Shown here one piece after another: positions 25,761 through 38,500 of a stretch of 64,000 nucleotides of DNA. Source of the DNA: Casuarius casuarius (Eukaryota > Chordata > Aves > Casuariiformes > Casuariidae); assembly GCA_003342895.1 (NCBI GenBank), contig PTFA01000193.1, positions 1,200,788-1,264,787 on the forward strand, read 5' to 3'. The translations under genes were made by a program, and so were the position numbers. The notes below the pieces were generated by a model, which was not told the DNA's origin, made no database searches, and saw only the letters and a list, made by a program, of their open reading frames with translations. How positions within the stretch are numbered: position 1 is the stretch's first letter; every line of letters starts with the position of its first letter.

Positions 25761-27703
25761 AAGACGTTTAGATTTCCCCTATATGACAGCATATTGATAG
25801 TAGTTAAATAATTAATGTAATTTGACTATGTGAATAGTCTTAATGAAGTTGTGGTAGAATTTGCACAGTTAAAAATATGAACTTGTTGGAGTGCTTTTCT
25901 CAGCATGTCCTGTATTCACTTTTATCTGCTTTTAGCGTTTCTNGGGACTACTACTTACTCCTCAGACGTGGTCACCACATTTTCTCGCCTGACTGATCAT
26001 TCCCAATTGCTCTTTTTGCATGTGATTGTTTTATGTCTTAGTGTATTAAAACAGTTTTAGCATATATCTTGTTTTGTCCTATTCTACTCCTAAACCAGAT
26101 TTTTGGGATAGGTCTCCGCAGGAAAGGACGTTGCATGTGTAAGTGATAGTCAACAAAGTCCTGTACTGACCTTGACTTCTGTCTGAGTAGCAACTAACAG
26201 TGTATTTCAAAGAAAAAGGTAGTGGGAGGAAAGGGTGGTTGCTTCCATTCTCCAGGCGGATGCCCTGTCTCATGGATCGTTGCAGGTTACAGAGCCTTGG
26301 TACCTCTTGCAGACATCTCGCAGGTATCTCATCTTGATGTGAAGTGAGAGAGCTTCACATCTTGACAATATCTGTAGTCTGGAAAAAACATTTCTGGCTC
26401 AGCTCTGAGAAATTATCTTTAGGCTTCTTGGTACTGTCTTGACTCTATCCATGCTTCCCTTTCTCCAAAAGAAAAAAGGCATCATCTCTAATCNCTCTGG
26501 TACTAGCGAGACTCAAAAAAGCAGCAGCGCTATAGGACCTCTGCCACTTATTTTTACTTGGCTTTGTGTGAGACAGAACTGATGGACCAAGCAAAAAAAA
26601 AGAAGGCAGAAGGGATTTATAGTATCTTGTGAGCAGTCCAAAACAGATTTCAGGTCAAGTTTTTCAGATGCTCCTGTGCCAGTCTTCNGAAGGGAGCTGA
26701 GCCAAATGGTATGGATGACATGAGCTAATGCATTTTCCTTTGCAATTAGGATAAGCTAAGAGGCTATATCTGCTCAGTAATATACTTGGATGACAGGCAG
26801 TGACTTTCGCAGCCATGGTCACGTGGTAGATTTCCAGAGTCACGCTGAAAGCGATGAATTCTCAGGTTTGGTGAGTGCCTGGTTCACCTTGGAAGCATCA
26901 CTAAGATCGTTTTATGCCTTTAACCATTTAACTCCTCTTGACCTGCTTTCTTTATGGACCTTTAAGAGTTTGTTTCAGGTTAGTTGGTTTCTCCAAAACT
27001 CTAAAATCCCATTGGTTTTTCAGCTCAATTGTACAAAGCTAAGAAACTACAGTTCTTCCTATCAGAACTACAGGTCTTTGTATCTACACATTCCCTGCTC
27101 ATTGCAGGATGAAATCAGAAACCTTTGAATTTTTAGCCAACAAGATTATTATGAAACAGAGCTCATGTATACCACTTTTTATTAATGTCCACTGAATTCT
27201 TCTGAAGTATGCTATATGCAGTAATTTCAAGTGTGCTCACACAGTGGTTCTATTTATAACTGCTTGTAGTTCAAACACATTGTCTTAAGAAGTCAAACCG
27301 ATTTTAAATAGGTTAAATACTTCACAAAGGTGTATAAATACTACCTTTCCTTCAAGTGCTTGTTCATATGTACGCTCCTCTGTGGAGGAGCAGGCGCTTT
27401 GTCCTAGCAGTTTTTGTAGTAGGTGGAAATGTCCTGTGTCTTCTCATATTGCGTTGCTTTAAGGCTAAAAACTTTTACCTATGGTAGAGTGAGCTAGAAC
27501 TGCATGTGTGACCAGCTGGGAGGAGTTGATAAGGTGACAAATCTTTAAATGTGCTAATGTGCAAGTTACTTGCTAATGTCACATCTTCAGACTTTTTTAG
27601 TGGTCTTTATGTTGCCTTGTTGGAAGGTTTGCAGAAGTGACTTTAAAGCAAAAGATCCACCACTGCACATTTTTCTTGCATGGAATCTAGATAGCCAGCT
27701 ACT

Positions 27704-27725
27704 AAAAAAAAAAAAAAAAAAAAAA
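27704..27725. repeat. 22-base poly-A run
   Basis: This is the longest homopolymer in the window. The preceding sequence is not a SINE or processed pseudogene that I recognise. It may be the tail of an old retroposon or simple slippage. Confidence 0.65.
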
Positions 27726-28559
27726 GAAGCTGAATGGCACAGAATATCGCTTAAATCCCCTTTTCATTGCTGTGTCTCCTTCAGAATTGAAGGTGTGCTC
27801 TGTGATGTTAGCAGATAAGTGAAAACCACAGGAAATGCTGTGGTATATTTTTGTTTGTTTTTTAAACATAAGTGGGGTCTGACACATCAAAAATCCTTTG
27901 CAGCCTGTAAGGTTTTTTTTTTCTTTCTTCCTTTCCACCTTTTCTCTTCTGTTATAACCCAAAGCCCTCTGTGTAACACCATCAGTTATATCAAGTACAA
28001 GAAATGTTTGAAAATCCAGTGTGAATACAGAATGTTTGAGGAATTTTTTTTAATAGGGATATACACCTTTCATTAAGAAAACTGTCAGTAGGATATTATT
28101 ATTGTTCCATTCAACTATACATAAGTCTGTCCCCTGGCAATATAAAAACAAATTCAAAACCAAAATATTCAGATGACTTGTTTGTAATATTAAAAAAGAA
28201 CAAGACAGAAAATGCCTCATTCAATGTTTTTATTGCTCTGATCTTTTTTCCCCCTTCAGTATTTGTGTTACCAGACTGTTGAGCTTCATGTCACTCGCTT
28301 TTATGCTTACAGCACAGGAGGTTACAGACATTTTGTTAGTGCAGTCATGTACATGCAGTACAGTGAAAGCACCATAATGTTCCTTCTCTCGGTAGCTTTG
28401 TGTACTGAATTGCAGAGCTGCAATTAGGGCAGCTGGCAATGCTACCAAAAGCTTCTGTTAGGGCAGAATGCAGGAGAAGGGAGTCTTAGCGTCATACGCT
28501 GTAACCAGCACGTGCAGACACATGTTCATGCAGCGACTTCCCTTCTATTTCTTGCAAGT

Positions 28560-28798
28560 TTGTTCCTACGTTCTCCTTCCANAGTCTTTTTTTGTCCTCC
28601 TTTTTTATCTTTTGTCCTGTGTTTTATTTTCCCTCTCACCACTTTTAATATCTGGCTTTTTTTCCAGTCTGTCTTATGCTTTGTGACATTTCCACCCTTT
28701 CTCTCCTTTAGAGATTCTTTTCTTTTTTTCCCTCAGTTCCTTTTTCCTCCATTTCTTCCCCTTGATTGTGCTTTCTCTCTCTCCAAGTAACCTTTTCA
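28560..28798 (+). repeat. long pyrimidine-rich tract (~240 bases)
   Basis: The plus strand is predominantly T and C over roughly 240 bases (for example TTTTTTTGTCCTCC, TTTCCCTCTCACC, CTTTCTCTCTCTCC). Its complement therefore reads as a Lys/Glu/Arg-rich open frame that is an artefact of composition, not a protein. Confidence 0.65.
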
Positions 28799-30370
28799 TT
28801 TCCACATTTTTCCCCTCTATCTCCACATGGGTAGATCTACAGAAGGGAAGCCAGGCAGAGAGGAAGAGTTGTGCTTTCAAGTACTTGAGTTCTGGTTGCA
28901 TGCTTCTGAAAGAGCAGAGAAAAGGTTTAGGCTGCTTTTTTTTCCCCCATTGAATTTCCCTTTTTCTGTAGGGGCTGGTTAAGGACAAGTCTGGGACAGA
29001 TTTGCTGTATCCTCAGTATCTAGTAGTCTTCTTTTGAAGTCCATTCTGGCAGCTNTCTCCAAAAGGCAGTGGTGGTCATAATGTTGTATAGACTCAGGAA
29101 TGTAAACATGGTTCTTNGAATGCTGTGTTGATGCACGTCTCATCTGGGGACGAAACTGTACTGTAAATATTCCACCATTTTGGTCATTCAGTCCTTTAGA
29201 TTAGACTGCGTATGCTTGAGCAGTGTGTATTTTTAATTCCCGAAGCACAATCTTTCTTTCTNCGTGGAGGCAAACCTGACTGAAGGAGGTGCTATGCAGA
29301 ATTCCTAGGATCTGAGTTGGAGATCATGTTTTGGCTTGTTAGAGATGAAATCTGGCCCACAGAGAGATGCCCATTTAGTCGAGGCAAACCATTNCTTCTT
29401 GTCCCTTCCACAACGGTGGAACCAAAATGGTTTCTCGGTGCTCAAAAAACATTGCAGTCCCAGCAACAGGCACAGCCTGCTTGTGAGCTGAATAAAAAGT
29501 TGGAGTTCTTCCTCTGGATAGGAATTCAGAAGTATTTGCCCTATTAAAAACCCCTTTCAAAAATATTGATTGGCATTGCTGGTGAATAGCCTTCCCTGCA
29601 GGGCTCAGGGTACCTGAGGTGAGTCTCTGATATCAAAATTAGTTTGCACNTCCTAGTGAAGAGGATCAGCACCGCTGCAGATGTATCCTGCAATTTTTGT
29701 CAGACTGGGGAGTCTGAGTTGCCCTGAGAGGACCCCTGTCCTGCTGCGCAGGGGGCTCTACCTAGGGACCACCTTCCTCAAACTCCGTACCGCAAAGTTT
29801 TTAGCATTCCCTTGAAGTAGACCCAAACCTTTGGAAAGTCTACCCAATCTTAGATTGTTGGTTTTGACACTGGCAATTGAATAATTCTAATTCTGTATTT
29901 TATATTGCTTTTTAGTTAGCTGGCCTGACAGTCAAAACCTTGCAGAAATTTCTTGTCTGGTTCTTACTGAAATCACTGGCTGAACCTTCAGCAGCATCAG
30001 GAATATTGGGATAGGTTTTGGATGGTTAAAATGACTAGTGTTAGATATTTTTTCAGCATAGTGATATCTGTGGGTTAAGTCTCTTCCTCTTATTATCTGC
30101 TGATATCTCTTAATATGTCAGATAATTACAATAAGTCTCCTAAGCCTGAATTACTCTNTAAGGAAAAATGTTTTTGTTGGTGCATACTTAGTGTAACCCA
30201 TAATTTTGTGGTCATATTGGCAGGTATTATGAGTGCGGTACCCAAAACAACTAGTTTATAAGTAATGACCAGTATGTAGCTCTAGCCGTAACAACAGAGC
30301 AATGACAGCTCCTGCCCTCAAAATCCTACTGTGCTAGTAGATATGTTTGTACATTTTGATACCCATTAAT

Positions 30371-30430
30371 AAGATGCTGAAAATTGAGATACTCCATGAG
30401 TAGATGCTGAAAATTGGGATACTCCATGAG
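30371..30430. repeat. tandem duplication, 2 x 30 bp
   Basis: Two adjacent 30-base units (each containing GATGCTGAAAATTG and GATACTCCATGAG) differ at two positions. It is a recent-looking local duplication in otherwise unique intronic sequence. Confidence 0.85.
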
Positions 30431-33400
30431 TAGCTTTAAACTATTTGTTTATTAAACAAGAAATAAAATGGAAGTTCATTATCATTTTCATATAAGAAGA
30501 ACTGGAGTTGTTAAGACAGCAGAACATAGATTTTATGCATGTTTACCACACAACTCTTTGAAGTGCGTGAGGTGAGCAGAAAAGCTTAATTTAAAGCATG
30601 GTCAATTTTCTGAATTTTTTTTTCTTCAGTCAGTTGGTATCTGGATACTTTCCCATAGTTATTTACAGTGATAATCATTAAGAAATTATTGCCAACTTGA
30701 AATATGGTTGAGTGGTTACTTGCTCAATATTATTGAAAATTAGCCAGGCAGTATCTAAATATGGACTGAACCATTATGTTCTGTGGTTTTATTTCTGGAA
30801 TTCTTTATTTATCAATGGTATAGTTCCCATATAATGAACTCTTTAAGTATAGTAATTATGTATAGTAACGTATAATTCAAGCCTTACTTTTAATTAGCGA
30901 ATAAGAAGTTGAGAAGACGTGTTCTTTATCAAGATGGTAACGTGACTCTTATTTTCCAGATTAGTCTTTATTAAAAGTTAGATCAACCGTATTTACATTA
31001 CTGTTATTTAAAGAATATTTCTTTTTTCCTGATCATTCACCATGTCAAAGGGAGTCATCACTAAATAGCATATTCTGTTTAAAAATGAATTAATGCAAGC
31101 TAGAACCAGAATCAAGACTCTCTTTCTTTTCGTATGTATTTTGTTTCCAACATGTATGTATGTGCAAAGAATTTAAACTGTGATTTTATTTGATTTTAGA
31201 ATACCAGCCAAGCTTACACAATTTATCAGATGAATACCAGCTGGTGCAANTGACAGCCAAAACTAGAAAAATAACCTCATTTAAAGATGGAAATCCCTAT
31301 TCATGAGACCATTTCAGAGATTTTCTTTCCAGCAGGACTGGTTGAGCAACATGTTCTGCTCATTGGTGTAGTGTATGGTTTTCAAAGACAGATGGTCATT
31401 GTGTTTAATGTCTGTATATTAATGTTCTGTTGATAAAAGTATGAGTAAGTTGTTAATGTCTCTGGGAAAATATAATTAAACCGTTGAGATTAGGGTACAT
31501 NTGACCTGTTCTACATTTGTTTTAAAGACTTCAAATTCAATTAGCTTTGCAACATTGCCGTGAAATTTTACCTGCTCAAATGCAATGTTTGTTTCCATAG
31601 ATGAAAAAAAAAGATTGCTTTGGTTGCTCTAGAATGAATGGAAAACTAATTTTACATTTCATTCTGTCAATTGGAAGTTTGCTCAATATTGATATTAAAT
31701 ATTTTTGAATATAGAATGGATGATATTTCCAAGTNGATAGTCTCCCTTAGAGCTGATGACCTCATTATAGCCAAAAAAAAAAAGAAGTTTTTATCATGTT
31801 TGAGAATGTGAAGAAGTCTTCCCTTTAGCTACCGTAGTAAAATTCAACAAAATGATTCATCAACGGTGGCAAAAGACATAGTATGTTCCAGCAGTAGTAG
31901 CATTAGTCATACCTGCTACTATAATGCTCCATGAGCGTACTGACATTTCATATAATCCACGTTTCTAACTTGTGGATGTTTTTTAGCTGTAAGGTCTGTC
32001 AAATGAACTTGGTAAGTATGCTAATTCAAATAATCAAAAANGCATGAATGTGTATCGGAGAAACTTTGGGCTTATAGGACGGCAGATTCTAAAGATAATC
32101 CAAGTCCCTAAAATCTGATATTTTACAAATATGATGAAATTTATTATTATCTTCATAAAAAGTTGGTTGTTCTCGGTGTCTATAATAAAAATAAGCGTAT
32201 CGTAATACAGTCATATACTGCGATATTGCTATACCAGTGAGATTCTAAAACTCTCCCCCCTACACCCCAGCAGGAGAAATAACAGTAGAAAATGAATAGT
32301 AAAAAGTACGTTTTCAAATGCTACATCTTTTTGCCAAAAAGTTGTAACCGAAATATCCTTCGGATAGGAAGACCATGATAAACGTTAATTCTTGCATTTC
32401 TTAATTTTGTGGTTACTTGGCTTTGCAATATTTAAAAATTATTTAATAATTAACTCATACTTTTTAGTAGCATTTCTTTGTATTCTTATTTTGGAAAGTA
32501 CGTAATGTCCTTTCATTCAGTGCTGTTTGAGCAGCTTTGTTCGTAGTGTGCTCATTCGAAAGTTATGTCCGAACCAGTGAAAAGGTCCTGAATGCAGAGA
32601 ATTATCAAAGACTGCTTAAAAGGGTTGATTTCTGCCATACTCTATGAAGTTGAACAAAGTGAGAGACATCCTAGGACAATAAGCATAATATAGGAGATGT
32701 GCAGTTGAATTGATATTACTCTGGGGTGGTGATAATTTAAAAGAAAAGAAATTGCTCAGTGGCCGTAATATGGGTGAGCACAGGTGGTGGGTGAAGCAGC
32801 TTGTCCTAGTCTTCTGTATCACAGAATGGCTTTGCGAGGTTCTCCAGGACACTTGATTCTGTTTTCAGTGTTCCCGACATCAATTACCTGATTCTGCTGG
32901 CAAAAAAANCCCTGTTTCTTAGTAAGGATTTTTTTTTTGGCCTTGTGAAACTTAAAATATTCCTATCTAGGTCATATTTCAAATTTGCAAACTTAGATGG
33001 CAATTGGAAGTCACTGCTGTCAGCTGGCTATTCCTAGTTGTTTTTTAACCACAAAAATCCCAATTGACGGTAATTGGCGTCTTCACTGATGGCTAAAGGC
33101 AGAATGAGTATGAAGACTGAACCACTTTTTGCGTTTGGATAGGCCACTTGTTCTGTGGCTTAGTGCCCTTTTTTACAGACACCTCTCTATGGTTTGGGGA
33201 GCAAACAAATAGTCAAAGAGCAAACCACAGTCGATATCCGTATTGGTTCTGGAGACAAATAAGAGTTGAGAAATAGGGCTATTAGCTTTCTTTGACTAGG
33301 CAGAGAGAAGACATCTTGGAACAAAACTATACTAATACCATGAAAAAGGAATCAGATTTTTTTTTATATGCTATGACTTGCAGCCACAGGATAGAGGTAT

Positions 33401-35532
33401 TAAACCCCCAAACTCTTAGGCATCCGAAGAAATCCTAACTGTGTGTTGTTTCTGATTGAAACACACTATAGTTGTGATTTGTGTTTTAATCAAGAAGGAA
33501 TAATTCTAAAATTGATTTTTTTTCCACTGTAACTGTTTGTATATTACTCCATAAATAAATTTGTTGTGATACAACATGTCAGAATTTATAACTTTCATGC
33601 AGTTAAACAGCAGAATTTACAAATATAATTAGAGGGTTAAAGGCATTTAAAGAATAAAAGCACTTTAATGACATTCCNTTTTTATTGACAACCCGCTAAT
33701 ATCTGCTGCATTCACATAAAGATTTCTAATGTAATAATATGAGCAGATGAAAGCTCTGCTATTTAAAAGCTCAGTGCAGAGCATATTCATCAAATATGCT
33801 GTCTGAATACAGATGGAAAGTTATTGAGCAAATTACGGGTAGTCAGCACTCATCTACAGCTTACACCACATATGTAATAAGCCATTTTCTACTCTTTGTT
33901 TTGCAGTGTATCATATTAGGCGAGAGGTATTAAGAAGATAGATGGCAGCAAACTGAAACATTTATTAGGAGTTATTTTTTTGTTGTTTCAAAACTCTACG
34001 CGTGTTTTCAGTTCTCCAGGGATTGTAACAAAGCCATTTTTGAAAGAAAAAATTTCTTCATACTTATTGGAGATGTTTATGCAATACCTAGTTTTTGACC
34101 GGTTTGAGTGAATTAGGAAGAATGCCAAAGGAAAATTGGAAGGTGCTTTACTCTTCTGTTTCTCTAGAATCTAAGCAACATGGCATTTTTTGTGAAGTAA
34201 TGTCTAATAAAATAACTTCCTCCATCTGAACATGTTTGGGTTTGGCTTCCATATGGACTCAGTTAAAGTAAGTTCCATAAGTGCGATCTTTTGCTATGTA
34301 GGGTTTGACACTCATTCAGAAATTTTTAGCTGGATCTTTCTGAGGATGTAATTCCTACTGAATGCCAATGTCCAGGTAGTTGGATCACTCAGAGTATGAA
34401 GTGCAAGTCTGCAGAACCCAGCAAAGGAGTTTTAAGAAAGGCTGTGATCTTGCTGCGTGATGGTACATGGCCGGTGGTGTAGTCTCGGTCATAGCTGGGC
34501 ATGAACTAAAGTAAGCTCCCGCAGAGTTTGCGTGGCCAGCAAGGCATCGTCTGAATGACCCTTTCACTTCTCTGTTTTAACTGCTGTGCCTAAGAAGTTC
34601 AACCTATGTCTTTGTTACTATATTGACAGTATAATTCAAGGGCAAATAAAAAAATACTCGTTTTCTTCTATTGATCTTTTAAATGATAGCTGTAAAACAA
34701 ATTTTACCTCTTNATTAATCTAGTTTACCCGGAGGTAAGAGCTGCAAGGAAGGGAAGGAGAGATACTGCAGGGTTTGGGGTTTTTTTTGTTTTGGTTTTC
34801 TTGCGAGGGCAAAGAGGTTGTCCAAGACCTATTTTAGTGTTCTGCCACATCAATAGCTGCAATTATGGCCTCGGCTGGCATTTATATATGTATCGTGTGA
34901 CTGCATGCCTAACTGGTTTTCCATGTATGTCAAAGAACAGGGGTAGATTATACAGATTTCGGTGTATCACTTCACTATTGAGGAAGAAACATTTACTTGT
35001 ACTTCTTAGGCTGCTGTATAGAGGAATGATTTAAACCACATTAGTCTTGGATCATAACTTACAGTTGGCAGTATTTAATGGTGTAACGTTAGAAGCTGCA
35101 GAGAGGTCTGCTGGCATGGTCACAGAAAATCTTCCTCTTCGCTGTAGCGAGAATAGCTTTTAGAGCTACGGGACTAGAATTGGCTTTGCATGTTCTCCTT
35201 GCTTGACTGATCGAGACAGCCATGATTCTGGTGAGGGCTATAGGATGGTTACTAGTTTTTCAGTTACTTTTGCCCCAGGAGTGAAAAATTGAAAGCACCT
35301 GGCAACCCTAAGAAATAAGAAAATCACTTCATGAATTTATGGAGCATCTTATGGCTTTTGCACACCAACACTCATGCAAGATCATCTGAAAAGTTTGTAT
35401 TAAGGTTTTGGAGAACAGTGTTAATTAAATGCTAGGCTGTCTATTACTTTTCAGTATCTGCTGGCAATAGCAGTAAGAACCTAATGGAGTGGTAGAATGT
35501 GTTATTCTGCTTTGCTGTCGAACTTGCAGACT

Positions 35533-35566
35533 TAAGGTGGTCTCAGTTTATTTTGAGACCACCTTA
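35533..35566. repeat. perfect 13-bp inverted repeat
   Basis: The arms TAAGGTGGTCTCA (35533-35545) and TGAGACCACCTTA (35554-35566) are exact reverse complements separated by the eight-base loop GTTTATTT. It is not followed by a T run and is too short for a canonical pre-miRNA. It may be the relic of a palindromic transposon end or a regulatory dyad. Confidence 0.8.
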
Positions 35567-38500
35567 GTTGGTAAACAAAATATATGTGCCTATATCTTTT
35601 CTTTTTCCTACTTGCTTTGTGGAATGAGATCCACATGAGAAAAGGAATAGATCTTTGAAGCTTGTAACACAGCTGATATCATCAGCAGAAATAAGCACAT
35701 GTGATGGTGCTAAAATAGGTGATCTAGACTCAGTGAATTATAGGATACATTTATCCTGGCTTTCTGATGACTTGCTCTACATGTGATGTACAGAACAAAG
35801 GGCCAAGTACCAGACTCCTGATTTAACTTTGAACGGTACCACTTCAGTGGTAGTTGTGTTTATGGAAGGGTGAGCAAAACACCAAGGGGAGGCTGCAGGA
35901 TTTTAGCAGAAGAGCTTGCTAGGTCAAAGGAAAAATACTTACAAGTAACATACTACCTTTTAAATATTGTACTCTATGATGTTTATCAAAGGAAAGTGTA
36001 TTCTGCTTTTCTTCTCCTCCTCCCATTTGAAAGGGGATGAGGGAAGAGTTGGGTGACCAAAATTAGCATTGATTAAAGGTGTAAAAGCACAAAAATTAAC
36101 TCTAATTGTGGTGGTAAAGAGAGAGGACTGTCTAGTAGCTCATACAGTAATACTCCAAACGTGCGTTTCGTCCTGCGAGGAGATTATAATAGTTTTGTGC
36201 ACACGACTAGACGGTATTGAACACAGTAGTGTATTGATGAGATGCTACTAAAGTTTGTTGGTTTATGTCTTTCAGAACTTTTGGTGCATGGAGGAAGACA
36301 TCTCTTACCTAGAGATTTAACCTGTCTAAAGATATCAAGGTAGGAGAATTTTTTTCCTGTCCCCCCCACAGTCCCCTGTTTTCTTTACAGAAGTTATTTA
36401 GCTGTTGAAATACAATGGAAGTTGTCTTGTTATTTCAATTAATCCTTGACCAACAAGAAGTGTAACACAGCAGGGGACACTGTCTTCCTGTAGCGGTTTT
36501 ACTGGTCTTTTAACCTTAGGTATGTATATAAGCTCTTTCTGACTGCTAGTTAAAATAGATCAGACTTTCTGTAAACAAAATATATAATAGTGAAGCAGCA
36601 TTTTATGTAAATATACCTTTTTGTGTTAATTTTTCGATTCAGTTTTTCATTTGTAAAACGCCAAAACTTTTGTGTTCTGAGGAAGTCTCTAGTATGTGCT
36701 AATGGATTGAACTTCAGTTCCATATTAAATATTCTTAAACCTTGAACAGGTTTGTAGAACAGCCTTGCAGCAGCTCCTTACTTGGGTCTGTATGTTAATG
36801 TGTATTTTTGATCATTTTAAAATGAAAAAAATCATTCAGAATTGGTGTTTTTCTCTCCATATAGTCAAGTGCTATAACACTTCGCTGCTTCATTCCATAC
36901 ACTGTGTAGTTTTTTGGTTTTATTTTCTATCCTACCATTGTATCTTTAAAATTAACATCATATAACATGGGTAACAGCATCTCAGATAGAACATGCGAAG
37001 CGTAGCTGTTTGAGTGACATTTTTTGGCTACTCCATGTCGTAGCTGAAATGCTAATGGGTCCTGATGAAGCACAGAAAGTTTCTCCAGTCTTCTGGTGGC
37101 TTGGGGCAGAATTGGGATTTTTGGTCTTGGAAGAATGAAGCTTGTTGATCCCGGCAGTAGAAACTGCCCTGAAATGTCTTCCAATTTTTCATCTTTCACA
37201 GAGGCAGACAGTGCAACTAGACTTTTGCAGAAGAGTTTTAAGCTGTTTTTCAAGCTTAAGTGCCCAATTCAGATAATTGTTGATGGAGGCAGCTACTAAT
37301 ATCATTTACAATTTAACTCTTATGGGCTACGCAGAGCACATTAAAAGCACTGAAGACAAGGCGATGGAAGTGATATAATTGTATTTCTAACTTTTCCTCA
37401 GTTACCGCTTTTCTCAAAGCCAGTATAATTGACATTGTATATGGAGAACATAAGTGTCCCTTATGAATTCAGTTGGTATGATTAATCTAGAATTAGAAAC
37501 CAGGTTATGCAGAATGATAAAGTCTTGTTCAAAATTAAATTTCCTTAATTTCAAGGTCACTACACTTTCTCATTCAAGAAAGTACTGATTTTGACTTGAC
37601 TTTCTTCTAGTCAGTGATTACATTCTTTCAGTCGTGTTTCTGATCTCATCTTAAATAGCTGTTTTGTTTTTCTGGTGTTAAACCCCACCACTTAAATAAA
37701 ATATATTGTTGGAGAATTTTTTTATTCAGAAGGACAGGTTCAAGCCCTGACTGACATTAGTGTTAGAGTTGCAAAGTATTTTAGTAGGTATTCTGTGATA
37801 GGCAAGCTTGTCTTGCCAGGATGCTAAGGAGTATTATTTGAGAATAGTAAAGTTATCAAATTTCAGAGTACATCATAGGTCGTTTATCAATAGCACATCT
37901 CTTTAGCATGTATGTTTTAATTCTTCATCTTCCTTACCAGAAGTATGGTTATGTTCTGGACAAAATGAAAGAAAAATGTCCTTCTATTCATGGAGGATAT
38001 GGAACTTCCCCCTTTCTAGCGGTGTCCTCCTCGGGCCGCCTTACAGATGTGGCTCCCAGAGTAAATTGCTGTTTCGGTCTAGCACTGTTGCCAAGCTCAG
38101 TAGCCCTCTGAAAGTGCTGTTTTCCAAGCCAAGTAGTGAAATGAGATGTTACTTGAAATAAGTTGCATGGATTTTCATAATGCAGTACTTGTCTCATTTC
38201 TCTCATGCTCTAACTATAGAAGTGTTGACCTTTAAGTGAACCATAGGTTCATCAAGTAATGACCATAGACTCATGAAAAAATATGTTTGGCCTCATTCAC
38301 CTTAGAGCTATTGTTGGGAGTTCCANGTGAATGGGAAGATAATATCACGTTTGCAATGTTTTCAGAATTTTTTTTCAACTATAGTGTTAAGCGTTTCTCC
38401 ATTTTGCTAGAATGGAAGATGGGATTCGGGCTGCCTGCCTGCTGAACTGCTGCACACTTGCCCACTGCAAATGCTGTTAGTTATTTTTACATATTTTTAG

